Source: Triplophysa rosa | Taxonomy: Eukaryota; Chordata; Actinopteri; Cypriniformes; Nemacheilidae | Direction of reading: 5' to 3' | DNA: 64,000 nt | NCBI RefSeq assembly: GCF_024868665.1 | Contig: NC_079891.1 | Span: 24,280,103-24,344,102 of the forward strand | Shown here: positions 1 to 12,881 of the stretch, one piece after another | How the letters are laid out: the number at the start of each line of letters is the position of its first letter | Numbering within the stretch: the stretch's first letter is position 1 | The notes under the pieces: generated by a model | The model's input: only the letters and a program-made list of their open reading frames with translations | Told to the model about the DNA's origin: nothing | Databases searched by the model: none | Made by a program: the position numbers and the translations under genes

Positions 1-530
1 CCAGCATTTATTCATTTTTGTTCATGTTAGTTCATAATGTTAAAGGGACAGTTCACCCAAAAAGGAGATTTCATTTACTCACCCTCATGTAATTTAATAC
101 CTGTTTAGGTTTCTTTGTTCTGATAAACACAGAGAAAGATATCTGGAAGAATGTTAGTCATTTTCTGTTCCGGGACATAATTGACTACCATAGTAGGATT
201 TCTTTTTCGGTTTAAAACAACGGAAGGATGAGTAAACGACAGAATTTTCATTTTTGGGTGAACTGTCCCTTTAACAGTTAGTCTTCATTAATAAATGCTG
301 AAATTAAAATGAACCAATATTAATAAATGCTGTAGAATTATTTGTTGTTGTTCATTCATGTTAGCTAATGCAATAACAGATGCTAACAAAATGCACCCTT
401 ATTGTAAGTGTTACCAAAATAATAAACAACAATAAATATTTTCATGCAAATAGAACTTAAACACTATAGAATAAACTACCAATTTAACGCAGAAGGTTTC
501 AATGACTGTATTCTGATATAAACCCACCAC
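1..530. other. ddx31 intron with one foldback element
   Basis: This is intronic to ddx31, whose remaining exons lie left of the window. It holds one foldback DNA element at 39-277. I see no coding exon here. Confidence 0.6.
39..277. repeat. Foldback MITE-like element, copy 1
   Basis: The ends are inverted repeats: GTTAAAGGGACAGTTCACCC on the left and its complement, GGGTGAACTGTCCCTTTAAC, on the right. The interior has the family hallmarks (CTCACCCTCATG, ACACAGAGAAAGATAT). No ORF. It belongs to the short foldback family seen more than ten times in the window. Confidence 0.8.
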
Positions 531-3500
531 TCTTCGCTGTTTGCAGTGACTCATTATTGGCATGAACATAATTCTCAAAGTCTGTCTGTAAAACAGTGGC
601 TCTCTCCCGCACCTCCTGCTCAAAAGCAGCACCTGATCCCTGCACAATGACACACACAATAAAATAAAACTCAAACAGATAACCAACACTCAACCAGAAA
701 TAAGCATTCCAAACATTTAATCAATTATAAGTCCAGTCTCTAAATTTTACCTCATTAAAAGCCAATAAAAAAGGAGCGCAGCACATAAATATTATTAGTT
801 GTACAAACTGATGACACCACCCCTCCCCATCAATGACCTTTGACCATCCAAACGAGGCTGATAACAAGGGGGGCGGCATGGGTGGGGATTACAAGCAGCC
901 AATTGGTGCTGGGAGGGAAAAGGACATTAAATCAGGATTAGGAGCGACTGAGATGTGGCAGAAACACTCGCTCATTGTTGTCTGAGGGCTCTTATTGTTG
1001 AGAGGGAGGGAGGGAAGGAGATAAAGCCATTCTTCTCCCACAGCTGTTCTCTAGACCTGTGCTTTCAACCACACGTGATACTCTGCCAAGACGGGAAAGT
1101 TCAGCGGTAACAGCTGCAGCCAAGAGTTTACTTTTCAGGATTGCTGCATGGTGTCAAGAGCATTACCTTACTGTCCCATTTCCCTCTGCCTTTGAAGCGG
1201 CTGTCCCGCATCAAAGTGGACAAGATGGCGATCATCTTCATTTCGGATAAACTGTGGAAGAAAGATTTACAGATACTTATTAAAGAACAAAAGCGCAAAG
1301 TGAAATTTTGATATCGTGACAGCCATAATATGTACCATCCTTTTGTAACAATAATTTTGACACTTTCGATAAAAACATAAATGTTATATGTTAAATATAT
1401 ATAAACACTAAGAAATGTCTTGATTAGGTTTTTAGTTACTGCTTATTTAAATGTTTTTTATTGTCTTATTTAAAATAATTCGAAGTCATCTTAAGACCCC
1501 CAGTTGGCCCCGCCCCCTTGTTGAGAACTCTAAAGACACTGCACATTAAACTGTGTTAACCAAGTCTTTTAAGAATGATTAGCACTGTATATCACAGTAT
1601 AATGTAAGCCAATATCAAAGCTCTTGTGCCAGCAGAACAGATTCATTCTGTCTGTGTGGTTTCTCCTGTCATGCAGAGACCCGAGCGTGTGCCTTCGCTC
1701 AAAACTGGCCTCCAGAGCAGATATCAACAGAAATTCATCAGTCCAGCTCTCCACTGTTACAGTGTGTGCTTTGGAACAGAGACAAGACCAGTTTGATCAC
1801 TTTTAATCATAGTGTAGTCAGTGACTGGCCCTGCCCCAAGTAACTCCCCTGCTGCTGTGTCGGAGCGCATCAAAATGATAATCTGATATAGATGAAGTGC
1901 CAGTCAGCACACCTGATGTTGTGATTGGCCAGCACATCCACAAAGGCCGTCTCAGAGGGGGTGAGGAAAAGCAGGCTGCTTCCCTGAGCTCCGATTCGAG
2001 CTGTGCGGCCCACGCGATGAACGTATTCCTCAACGGAAATGGGAGGGTTGTACTGCAACAAACAAAATTGTCACATTTAAATATTTTTAGCTGTTCAGTG
2101 CAGAATGGATTATACATTTTGGGGGGGGGTTTACACAAGGATCCAACCTGTACGATCCATGTAACCTGGGCCAGATCCAATCCACGTGCAGCCACATCCT
2201 TGACGAAAAATGTAAAAATGATTAAAATTTGAATTCTTTAAACTTTCAACCAACATTAATGGTGCTTTTCTTACGGAGACTGAATTAAAACTAGCCTAGA
2301 ATTTTTTTAACAACATATCCTAAGAGACAAAAAATCTGTTAATATCTCTGAAAATATCCACTATACCAGTTTAGAAGTATTAATTTGTCATTTTTTTTAA
2401 ATCAAGCACACTTTTCCACAATAAACATATTTCTAATGGCCGCTGGAGGAAAGACAGCTCTTAATCTTAACACCCAGCACTGCCCCGCTAGCCTACACTT
2501 TGAGTCTGGGTACAGCCCTGGAACTAGTACAGGAGGAGTCTGGCACAAGGCCATGGCAGACTGTCAGCAATACTAGAACTACTCATTTACTACTGCAGAG
2601 GGACAGGATGGAGAAAAAAGAGGTCCATAAGGCAGACACCTGGCTCTTTTAACCAACAGCTTAAGGTCATACTTCACCCAAAAATGAAAATTCTATCAGT
2701 TACCTTTATTCACCCCTGAGTTGTTCCAAATGTGTATAAATTTCTTTGTTCTGATGAACACAGAGAAAGATATTTGGAAGAATGCTTATAACCAAACAGA
2801 TCTCAACACCCATTGACTCCCATAGTAGGAAAAATTACTTTATCATTTTTTGTTCTGTTGAACACAAAAGACATTTGGAATAACGTAGGACAGCAAACAG
2901 TTCTGGGTCACTTTTGACTACCATTGTTTTTTTTCCTACTATGGTAGTCAATGGGTGTTGAGATCTGTTTGGTTATAAGCATTATTCCATTTATTCCATT
3001 CAAATTTATACACATTTGGAACAACTCGAAAGTGAGTAAATGATGACAGAATTTTCACTTTTGGGTGAAGTATCCCTTTAAGTCAGTAAGTCATAACCAA
3101 CCTTATCATCCTTAACCAGGGGTATTCAATTAAAGATCCAAGAGGACCGGTCTTTATATTTTCATCCAAACGGAAGTCCGGACAATATGTTTTTTGAAAA
3201 TAAATAAATATTTAATCAATTTAGCCCAGTTGGATATACTGTATAAAGATTTAAATAATTTCCCAATTAGAACGTTGTTCAATACAAAATGTGACCCTGC
3301 TTGTGAAACCCCAGCAAGTCTTTTTACTGTTTTCTACATAAAATAATCCTACAGAATATTCTGTGAAAATATAACAACATCTTCAATACTGACTGAATAA
3401 TGCCATTTTAAAGATAGAAATCTTAGTTAAATTAATGCTTGAAATTAATATTTTATATTAATTCGATTATGAGACTTCAGCCTGGGTTTTCACAGGATCA

Positions 3501-4670
3501 CAAGCTACATGTAGATAAAAACGTTACGGTCCATAAAATAACACAAATCTGGTTGAAAGGTTGGATACATATAGCAAACAGTGAACAGACAGATACAAAA
3601 GCTTTAATATTGCTGCATTTTGTTTACTGTTGTGTGTCCATTTGCCTGCTCTGTGTGTCTGCACTACTGTTGTTAAAATAAGCATGTGTCTGCTGCTCTT
3701 CATGCAGAGCGGAAAGGGTTAAAACGAAGCGCGTTCGGCGCAAAAATAAAGATGACAGAGGATATAGCAGCAAAAGATCAATTACATAAATGTTCCTGAG
3801 AGCGCGTGTGATGTGATTCTCCGTTGTGTGGACGCACACCTCAATTTAAACAACCAAAATAGTCAAATGTTTTAAATGGTCCGGATGGAACGAAGCAAAG
3901 GTCCGGATCCGGAACGCGGTCCGCCAATTGAGAATGACTGTCCTAAACCCTACAATTAAGCGTGTGTTAAATGGCCACTTATAATTCATAACATATTATT
4001 ACTATTAAAACTTATTATTACTAACTTAAAAACACATTACATGGTTTGTTTCCCTGTAAAATGAGATGGGATTTGTTGGGCTCTAGTCAATGTTGATAGA
4101 TCAGAGTATAAACATACACTTGTTTCTTATTTTATTTTATTACTCTAGATCTATCAATGTCTTCATCAATTAAATGAATGACTCACTGTGCATAGCAGAA
4201 TGCCAGTCTGACACTGGGAGAACTCCTGGAAGACCTCGGTGCGCGCCTAGAAAAAGCAGGTGAGTTCACATAAGAACAGTTGCTGATGTGTTTCTGAAGG
4301 GTTTAAAAACTACAGAGAGTCACTGAGGATACAGAGTTCCAGAAAACACAATGTGGCACATTATTATAAAAGCTTATATTCAGTCACATATCGTTTATTT
4401 GCCTTAAAGTTTCTTTGCCAACACAAGAGAAGATATTCTGAAAAATGTGGCTTTGAGTCAATGAGGTCTAGTGTTGTTTTGTAGTTGAGTTTTCAATGTT
4501 CATCAAAACATCTTTTGTGATCCGCAGAAGAAAATCATACTGGTTTGGAATGACCTAAGAGTAAACTATTCAAGAATTGTAATTTTTGGAAGATATTTCC
4601 CTTTAAGAACAAAAGATAAAGTGGTTGGCAATGGCATTGAGAGCCCATCTGAAGGTGAGATGTTCGACGG

Positions 4671-4708
<38 letters not shown>

Positions 4709-7700
4709 TCTTCTGGATGGAGCACAATCTGTTATATGCTGGAACAGCTGCCCATCTCCTGCAGCTCTCCTCACTGAAGGAGACGTCCAGAGCTCAGGCC
4801 TGTGCCGTCCCATTACTAAACCCATCCATAACGCTACAGGCTAACACCACACCCAGAAACGCTCTTTCAAACGTTTGACCAATGAGACTCCCCAGTCCCC
4901 TCCACCTCCAGTGCCATATGGGCGACCCATGGCGACTCCATTTGAGTGGGGGGTGAGGGTGCGGGCCGGACAGTGGCAGGATTCAGTTCCCCTGACACTG
5001 CCACAGGGCACAGACTGCTGCTGTTGCCTGTTCGCCAGCTGGCTGAGAGCCGGTGTACCCCACCGGTAAACCAGACCCTGATGGTCTAACCCAGTGTCAT
5101 ATGCTACTAGAGCTTCTGGAAGCTTTTAAGAGCGCTGTTGCCCTTAAAATCCCCAAAATCTTTGTTGTTATGACATCACAAAAAAGACATTAGTATGATT
5201 ATTCACATTTACATAAACACATTTGTTACGTATTCAGCAACCTGGAAAAGTGTCGCTTCTCCTTTCACATGCAAAAACAACCTGTTTAATGTTTAAAGCT
5301 GCTGTGTGTAATATTTAGAAGGATCTACTGACAGAAATGCAATATAATGTACATAACTATGTGTTCAGAGTTGTATAAAGACCTTACATAATGAAGCGTT
5401 GTTTTTTTTACCTTAGAATGAGCTATTTCTACCTACATATACTCCTTTTGCATGGAATTCTCCATGTTGTTTCTACAGTAGCCCTAAACAGACAAACTGC
5501 TCTAAAGAGCGCGTTTCGCAAATATGCTATCTCCTTCGGCAAAGAAGTGAAAACGTGACATCTTTGTCCTGTGAGAGCCATCGTACTGCTTCAAAAGGGA
5601 GATGTGGAGGGAGCCGTTGGTTGCAATTCGCAACCTCAACATTAGATGCTGCTAAAATCTCCACATTGCTCCTTTAAGGTCAGAAGTAATAAAACTGTAT
5701 GACAAATTCACTATTAAAGATTTTGATTCTATTATTCTGAACATAAAACGATAGTCAGATTTATTGAGCTGGCACATAATGCGTTACCTCTTGTTTCATG
5801 TTGCCGTGGAGCCTGTACAAGTTGAAGAGGTTGGCTGGGCTGGTGTCGGACTTCGCACACAGAACTTTAGTGAAGAGCGTGAGAAGAAACTCCACAGCGT
5901 CACAGCTGGACATGAACACAATCAGTTTCTGCCCACACTCAAACTGCACACATACAAGCAAAGTTAACGTCAAAGCATGAAATACATCGTCTATGTAAAA
6001 TAAGTTGCCTGTCAGTGTCACTTTACCGTTGAGAATTAATGAGTGGTTTCTAAAGCATGTATTCTCTACCTTGCATTTGGCCAGAATGAAGGACGCCAGA
6101 CAGACCAGGTGGAGTTTGCTGGGCACTACCACCACATGCTGCTTCAGTCTCTCAGGAACAGAATAGCTGTCTGACAGAGCCTGAGCAGCCGCCTGGGGAC
6201 GCGTCTGAGTCGTCCCCTTGCTTCCCTCTGACACGTGAATGGTCGCTGGGTCCTTCATACTGATGCTGGCTAATCGAGACAGGCCTGGATGTAAAGAATA
6301 CAGAATCAAAATGTATAACATATGTGGATTGTCACAGAAACAGCTTTTTGTTTTGTGATAAAAATGGTAATAAAGGTGGTGTTTAAATCACACACAACTA
6401 TCGACACTAGGGGTGTAATGATACACTCAGCTCACGATTCGGTACTTATCTCGATGCTGGGTTCACGATACGATACACATCTCGATATTTTGAACAAAAT
6501 TCAAAAATGAAACTGAAATTCAAATAACATTTATTTTCAAAATATTAACAATTTCAGTAAATTATTTTGTTACACATACAACTTAATAAAGAATTTTAAC
6601 ATTTTAAGGCTTAACTGAAATTAGAATTAAGATCAGTGTCAATTTTGACAGCAAATTTTGATTTAGTTTTAGTCAGTCTTTTGACTAAAATGCAATTTAG
6701 ATTTAGTCAACCCAATTTATCATAGTTTTAGTCTATTTTTAGTCGACGAAATCTACATTATATTAGTCTACTAAAATCTATCTGGATTAACTCATTTAAT
6801 TGGTGTAATTAAATGTTCCATACAAAGATTTAACTGTTTCGACATAATTTACTTTATCTTGGAATTAAATTAAACCTGGTCATTACCTTTATTTTTCAGA
6901 AAAGTTGAGTAACTACTGGATATGCATTGTTGTAACACAGAGAATATTAGACCATGAACGACATTTACCAGTTCATTCAGTCTCATTTTGACTCAATTGA
7001 CTCGTTCGTTCAGTACATTCAACCAATGAAACGCTCTGACAGAGCTCACGCTCAAGCGCTATTGGCTCATGTCTCTTTGAAGCTGCACTGTCTTTGCTTG
7101 AGACAGTAATGAATGAGAAAAATCTTTCAAAAAGACATATTACATAAACTGTATTACATTTCTTCAATCCTGCAAATCACATACTTGTTTTTTAGCATGT
7201 CATTCGATCTTTTAATATACAGTTCGACTCACTTCATCGCTTCTCTGATCGGAACAGCGCTGGTTTCTTTTGGCTTACTTTATGTTGCATCACGTTATGC
7301 AGCAGCTCACGTTAGCGGATAAACTAACATTGGCATATAAAAACGTTTGTGCTGCCTTTGTAATGAGTTTCGGGGTGACTCGCCAGCAGTCACACTTCAA
7401 GTTTGCTGTGTTTTAACGGTGATTGTGAAGGAAAATATGACGCTTTGTAAACCACTTGGAGACAGATTGTGTCTTGGGCTTCTCTCTCTACCGCATATGT
7501 GAGATAAGCACACGTGACGTGCTGGCGTAGCGTCTTGACTGCTGAACGAATAGAATGAAACATATCGTAAAATATCCCCATCTCTCTACGATGAGCATCG
7601 TAACATTTTTGCATCGCGAAATATCGTAATACGAAGTATCGTTACACCCCTAATTGACACCAAACAAAACGAAGTAATAGCACTCAATCATGTTTCTCAA

Positions 7701-10184
7701 ACACCCCCATTGGCCCTCATCTTTTATTGTTTGGTGAAAAAAACAGGTCCAGCTAGGCCAAACTCCCTTTTCAGGTCATTTCAATCTGCTTTCACTAGAC
7801 TAGAGCCAACACAGACAGTTGTACTGAGCGGACAATGAGCTTACCTTCGTTGAGAGTGGCTGAAAGCAGCACATTCTGTCGGGCAATTCCAGTGGAGTTT
7901 AGAGCATTCAAAATCACTGTCAGATCTTTCTCAAAGCCCAGGTCCAGAGTCCTGCCAGTGCATAAAACTAACAGTACATATACACATTCATACCGATATT
8001 TAATCATTTTTAGAAAGTGAACACGCATGTTTCTCTGACCTGTCAGCTTCATCCAGAATGAGCCAGCGCACAGCACTGAAAACAATGCTGAGAGTGTTCT
8101 TGATGTGGTCCACCAGTCTCCCGGGGGTCGAGATCAGAACATTAATCCCTTTTCTAAGTCTGAAGCAAAAAAACATGAGGACAGAAATATCGAGACTGAA
8201 GTGACATAGAATTAAAAAATAGCAACGTTAAATGGCTAAATAAAAAATGTCTTCAGAGTCAAGTGTGGACGAGAGGAAAATACTGAAGGATTGGACACCC
8301 CAGTCTCTTGTTCCTACCTGGATTTTTCTGATTTCTTTTTCTCTCCTCCCATCAGAACTCCTGGCACAATCCAGATGAAAGGCTAAAACGATAAGTGACA
8401 AGATCTTTGAGTTGTTGTTGTTTTTAATATAAACATGACGACTAAAGTATATTTAAAAGAGCAATACGACATTCTTACTTTTAGAAGATTCTGAAACATT
8501 TGAAAGGTCTGCAGGGCAAGCTGAGGGGCAAAGGTTAGAAAAAGCATCAAGGGTAAAATACATGAATATATGCTGCATGATTATCCACTAAATAAATGAG
8601 AGAATGACTATGCCTTTGTATCATTTATTGAAAGATACCTCTCTGGTTGGAACAATGATAACAGCCAAAGGTCCATCTGATCTCTGAAAGAGAATTTAAG
8701 AAAATGTGTTAATTTATAGTTTAAACGCATAATAAAAAGCGAACTTGGTTGTATATGACTGTAAATATGCAGACCAGTGACTCAAATCCATACACAATGT
8801 CAGTTTAACATTAAATCCTTCTCTACCTAAACACATTCTCATTAGTTATGCTTGTTTTGTGAGACCACAGTGGATTAAATGCATTTATATAATTCTTAAA
8901 ATAAACATATTTCATAATACTGAGGGAATTTATTTAACAGTAAACGAGACATTGTGAGTGTAGTATTAGAAAATCAAGTCGGCTTGCCTTCACTTTTGGT
9001 TGTATTGCTTGTAGGGACTGCACCACTGGAATCGCATAGGCCAATGTTTTTCCTGCACAAAACAGTGGAACACATCTGGACGATCAATTATTGTTTTAAC
9101 TTTTCTTTGTGCCATTTTTTACTGTAGGGGGTAACGTCAACATTTCTATTCTGCAAGATAACACTATGATAGCAGCAACTGTCAATATTAATGCCAAATG
9201 GGAAAATCCCCTACCTGATCCAGTCTGGGAACGGATGACAGCATCTTTACCAAACATCAGCACCGGTATGCTCTGTTTCTGTACACTGGACACAGAGAGG
9301 AAAATGAGAAAACGTACAGAGATGCAGACAGACACAATCAAACGAAAGCTACCACACCTGGTCATACTGGTCACTTTCAACACCTTCTCAAGAGTTGCCA
9401 CCTGTGGAATTTAAATGACAAACGATAAGGCAAAATGTAATTCAAAAATATCAGATGACAGATTAGATCAAAACTACTACAAGTGTTGATACCAAATGAG
9501 GATGCAAATTCAGCTCTTCAAAAGTGTAGTTCGTGAAAACGTTCTCGTTTACTCGAGTTACTGCACGACTGAAAAAAAGAAAAGAGGCACTCAGATTGCT
9601 TGGTAAGGTCAAACTGAGATTTTGTGTGAAGTAACAAAGTTTCATTAACACGATGATGCTCAAACGTGCCATCTACCTGTGGACATCAGGGATCTCTGGG
9701 TTGTTTTTGAAGAGAGAGGATGTCTTGATAAATGGTCTGCCATGGTCTTTATGTTCTTCGGGAGCTTTCTTTGGAAATGTTTTCACCTTTGATGGGGACT
9801 GTGCAGCTTTGTTTTCTCTCTGGTACCCAGTCTCCTCTGTGTCTCTACTATTATTCCTCTGAGATGGGCTTCTAGGGGACTGCAGCTTTTGCTTATGTGT
9901 GTGCTGTTGACCAGTTTGATTAATCTTCCTCTGTTTGAATGCGCTGTTCTCCTGTGGCTCGAAGACAGCCTTTCTTTTCACCGATTCCTTCTTTTTTCCC
10001 TTCTGTAACAAGAACAACACCAGTTTATTGTACCGAGAGAAATCGCGTTCAATTGAAAATGACACCGAAGGACAGTACTTACCCATGAATATTTTTCTGC
10101 TGATAAAAAAGATCGCTGGTTATTCTTGGTGGGAAACTTGAAAGGATCTGAAGAGATGTTGAGCATCAACACATCATCGGCCAT
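531..10184 (-). CDS. ddx31: DDX31, DEAD-box RNA helicase (partial, C-terminus off left edge)
   Basis: Probable nucleolar ATP-dependent RNA helicase of ribosome biogenesis (family knowledge). Exons in order of translation: 10184-10083, 10002-9677, 9568-9493, 9401-9358, 9285-9215, 9052-8988, 8683-8639, 8520-8479, 8382-8318, 8159-8040, 7951-7845, 6284-6070, 5943-5788, 4246-4187, 2198-2148, 2052-1913, 1251-1167, 639-531. All junction phases agree, giving about 626 codons in the window. The start is ATG at 10184, protein MADDVLML. A lysine-rich N-terminal extension precedes the helicase core. Core motifs, each on its own exon: Q motif (VQKQSIPVL), Walker A (SQTGSG/KT), VPTRE, STPGR, DEAD (LILDEADR), SAT (LLSATL), DVAARGLD and [10 protein letters not shown]. 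The last visible exon carries RERATVLQ, as in human DDX31. All catalytic motifs are intact. The end of the last exon (531 or 526) is uncertain, because two GT donors are possible. Confidence 0.95.
1252..1912. other. ddx31 intron, nothing recognised
   Basis: This is an AT-rich intron between the exon at 1167-1251 and the motif VI exon. Its short ORFs match nothing I know. Confidence 0.5.
2660..3081. repeat. Foldback MITE-like element, copy 2
   Basis: It opens with CTTCACCCAAAAATGAAAAT and closes with the inverse, TTTTGGGTGAAGTATCCC. The inner halves are also inverted (CATTGACTCCCATAGTAGG against CCTACTATGGTAGTCAATG), so the whole element could form one long hairpin. It lies in a ddx31 intron. 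Confidence 0.8.
3117..3940. mobile_element. hAT-like non-autonomous DNA transposon, 824 bp
   Basis: The ends are CAGGGGTATTCAATTAA and, read inward from the right, CAGTCATTCTCAATTGG. The flanking 8-mers TCCTTAAC (3109-3116) and TCCTAAAC (3941-3948) match at 7 of 8 positions, as expected of an aged hAT target duplication. The subterminal regions carry repeated GGTCCGGA-type motifs. No transposase ORF is seen. It lies in a ddx31 intron. Confidence 0.7.
4386..4608. repeat. Degenerate foldback element fragment
   Basis: The right end (GTAATTTTTGGAAGATATTTCCCTTTAAG, trimmed and altered) and internal words such as AAAAGATAT-type motifs resemble the foldback family. The left end is decayed. Confidence 0.45.
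4673..4707. repeat. (TC)n microsatellite
   Basis: About 17 uninterrupted TC dinucleotides in a ddx31 intron. Confidence 0.95.
4720..5095. other. Repeat-free GC-richer intronic block, possibly regulatory
   Basis: This stretch has no ORF of known type and no transposon hallmarks, and it is GC-richer than its surroundings. It could be conserved non-coding DNA, but that cannot be shown from one sequence. Confidence 0.25.
5297..5678. repeat. Interspersed repeat family B, copy 1
   Basis: It begins AGCTGCTGTGTGTAATATTT and ends near TTGCTCCTTTAAGG. Reverse-complement relatives lie at 20080-20275 and 40322-40488; they share ATAAAGACCTTACATAATGA and CTTAGAATGAGCTATTTCTA. The family is probably a non-autonomous DNA element; its class is not determined. 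Confidence 0.7.
6408..7652. mobile_element. hAT-like non-autonomous DNA transposon, 1245 bp
   Basis: The terminal inverted repeats are TAGGGGTGTAATGATAC and TAGGGGTGTAACGATAC (16 of 17 match). The flanking 8-mers ATCGACAC (6400-6407) and ATTGACAC (7653-7660) match at 7 of 8. Subterminal CGATA-rich repeats are typical of hAT elements with GGGGTGTAACGAT ends. No intact transposase. A second repeat rich in TTTAGTC words (about 6655-6790) sits inside. It lies in a ddx31 intron. Confidence 0.8.
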
Positions 10185-10460
10185 GGCAGTAACGTTAACT
10201 ATAAAACGTCAAAATGACTAATATCTATAAACCAGGTGGTAATAGCTAAATTCACTAAACTACACTAAATGCAAATTTACGCATTATTATTCGTTTCATT
10301 GGGGAATGTCAGGTACAAGGTAAATGCGAGTAAACTTGTTAACAGCATAATACTCTACAATGCGTTGGAGTAAAGATTCACACGTGTTTTCCTCTGTCCC
10401 CTTCAAACTACGGGCATTTCCGGGTAGTGACACTATCAAAATAAAAGTCTCTTTACGGAA
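10185..10460 (-). promoter_or_regulatory. ddx31 5' flank / presumed promoter
   Basis: This lies directly upstream of the ddx31 start codon. On the minus strand it has an ETS-type core (CCCGGAAATGCCC, about 10411-10423). No TATA box is evident. Promoter assignment rests on position only. Confidence 0.4.
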
Positions 10461-10741
10461 AGCAGTTTTATTGCGATGGTGGTGCTCATATAGCTGTCAG
10501 GTTTTTTTAATTTCCTAAATGTTGTAATTTAACAGATTATTTGCAAAATACTCAAAGCCGTAACAGTAGCCTACGGTAATAACGTCACTGAATTATTCCA
10601 TGTAAAGACATTACTGAAAGGGCTTTTCTGTGCATGTTAAGTTAACGTTTCTATAGCATTCTACAAATCTCACATTTTCCTACATGTTACAAGCCATGTG
10701 CAAATTTGAACAAATAATAAAAACAGAAAATAAGAGAAAAA

Positions 10742-11170
10742 ACTTAAAGGGAAATAAAGATTCTGTCATCATTTACTCACCCTCAAGCTGTTCCAAATCC
10801 GTATTTGTTTTGTTTTTTCTCCGATGAACACAGAGAAAGATATTTGGAAAAATGCTTGTAACAAAACAGTTCTTAGCCACCATTGACTACCATACTAGAA
10901 AACATGACAATGGTAGTCAAAAGTGCCCCAGAACTGTTTGCGTTCCTACATTCTTCAAAATATCTTCTTTTGTGTTCAACAGAATAAAGAAATTTATAAA
11001 GCATTTTTTACTGCTATAGTGGTGGCCAATAACTGTTTGATTACAAGTATTCTTCCAAATATCTTTCTCTGTGTTCATCAGAACAAAGACATTTATACAG
11101 ATTTGGAACAACTTGAGGGTGAGTAAATAAAGACAGAATGTTCACTTTTGGGTGAACCGTTCCTTTAAGA
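10742..11170. repeat. Foldback MITE-like element, copy 3
   Basis: A full-length copy with ATTCTGTCATCATTTACTCA near the left end and TTGGGTGAACCGTTCCTTTA at the right. The internal halves are mirrored (AACACAGAGAAAGATATTTG against CAAATATCTTTCTCTGTGTT), so it can fold end to end. Confidence 0.8.
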
Positions 11171-11676
11171 CCATCATCAGAATATAGCCTGATTGTGGTG
11201 CTGCAGAAACAGATGGAGCTTTGGAGAATACTTACTCATCTGGACACACGCTGGCCCCTTTATTTACATATTCAGAGATGTATATTCTCATATGCTGTAA
11301 TTAAGTCAGCGCACACATGTCATTTTATTCTATCTAAGGGGAATTCGAAAATCATCCTGTTAACGTGTTTCTTTAACCAGTGTACTTAACTCCTCTCTCC
11401 TGTGGGAGACATTTGGTGACCTTTCATAGAAAAAGGGAAAAATAGAAGAAATGGCATTGTCAGTGTCATTGTTTTTTCTCCCTTTTACCTATTTTGTTGG
11501 TAACTAACCAGCATATTCACATTAACATTAATATACAGCTAACAATGTATTCCAGGTATAAATCAAACCCACAACGATTGCATTGTTGGCACATTCATTA
11601 TCAATTGATTCACAGGATGTCACTTATATCAGATGCTGATATGATGCAGCTAGACCAGCACCAAACGAGTACTAAA

Positions 11677-12488
11677 CCGGGCCGGATTATCCAATGGGCA
11701 TTATGGGCACAGGCCCAGGGGCCCATGCGCACTTGGGGCCCATCAAGGGGAAGACAATTTCACATAACAGTGTTTCTGCTATATTCATTCTGCCGTGCGC
11801 TTCTCCGGCCCGCACGGTCGCACACACGCAGATGCACACACAAAACAGTGTTTCTAACTTAGGAAGTCTGTCTCTTGGTTTAGTAATTTTAACGAGCCCT
11901 CTAGCGTCTTTTGTTCAGAAGAAGCGCATAGCGACAAACTGTAGCTTTCATTCAGTGGGAAAATGTCGCCAGTGCTGCCCCGCGGTAGCAGGGATCCCCT
12001 CTCTCGGCGTCACTCTGTACAGTGAGCAGCAGGAAGAAGCAGCACATTCAATTCACCGTATGACAGGTGACTCCTGAATGAAATGAGTACAAAACAGCGT
12101 TTCCAACAACCTGTCACTGTTATCGCCTGTTTGGATATATAAACATGAACACAGTTCGTCTGTAAATATGCACATGGTTACCTAGACGGAGGCTGTGTGA
12201 AAGAACATAGCCAAAATCTCCACTTTTTATGGTTATTTGTTAGATGATGTCGCGTTATAAATCAGAACTGACAATAGAAACTGTAAATATGTCAATGAGA
12301 ACGGCGTTATTGTTGTAAATATAATCTATGAGTACTCTCATGGTTGTCTTAAATCTCAAAAGGTAAGAGTTTTTTTAACATGTATTTGGTGGTGTTTCCT
12401 TGCCAATTATGAATCTTAAATTGATATTATGATGATTGTCTACAAGACAATTGTGCGCAGGGGCCTCTGAATTCTTAATCCGGGCCTG
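11677..12488. mobile_element. hAT-like non-autonomous DNA transposon, 812 bp
   Basis: The ends are CCGGGCCGGATTA and, inward from the right, CAGGCCCGGATTA. The flanking 8-mers GTACTAAA (11669-11676) and GTACTAAG (12489-12496) match at 7 of 8. Subterminal GGGCC-rich sequence is typical of this non-autonomous type. No intact transposase. Confidence 0.75.
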
Positions 12489-12845
12489 GTACTAAGCATC
12501 TTAGACCAACAAGAAAATTCCTGCTGGCCTAAGATGGACTTGTCAGTACGGCTTGCATAAAGCAACTGAAGCAAGACTAATACTGCTAAGGGTTTGGCCA
12601 ATCTGCTTTTTCCTGCTTTGTTAATTAAACATACATAGACAAGAATGATTATTGAAGAGGCAAACACTTTAATGCTTTGAGTAATATTTAAAGCATGTTA
12701 TTTATTTAAATCTTAAAGCCACAAAACAAAGCTGATTTAGCAATTTATTATTAAGAATGCCCATGACACGAACAGGTTATTAAAACAGACAAGTACAACT
12801 GACAGTTAGATATTGTGTTGTTAAACATATATACCTACATCAGTT

Positions 12846-12851
12846 TTTATT
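12846..12851 (-). terminator. ak8 polyadenylation signal
   Basis: AATAAA on the minus strand, about 30 nt downstream of the ak8 stop codon. It implies a very short 3' UTR. Confidence 0.6.
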
Positions 12852-12881
12852 CATTGTTTAAAATGGATGGTCCCGTTAGCC

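Larger units (their letters stand above)
10461..12881. other. ddx31-ak8 intergenic region
   Basis: The sequence between the ddx31 promoter and the ak8 3' end is mostly transposon (10742-11170 and 11677-12488). No exon of gtf3c4, which lies between these two genes in human, could be recognised. Confidence 0.5.

Noticed and set aside
1569..1754. Minus-strand ORF with [19 protein letters not shown]
   Set aside because: It looked like a ddx31 exon at first, but no DDX31 segment is missing and the splice sites do not fit.
1818..1912. Apparent frameshift at the end of the ddx31 motif VI exon
   Set aside because: The protein seemed to continue in another frame, but the exon ends at a GT donor at 1912-1911 and the true continuation ([20 protein letters not shown]) is in the exon at 1167-1251, in correct phase.
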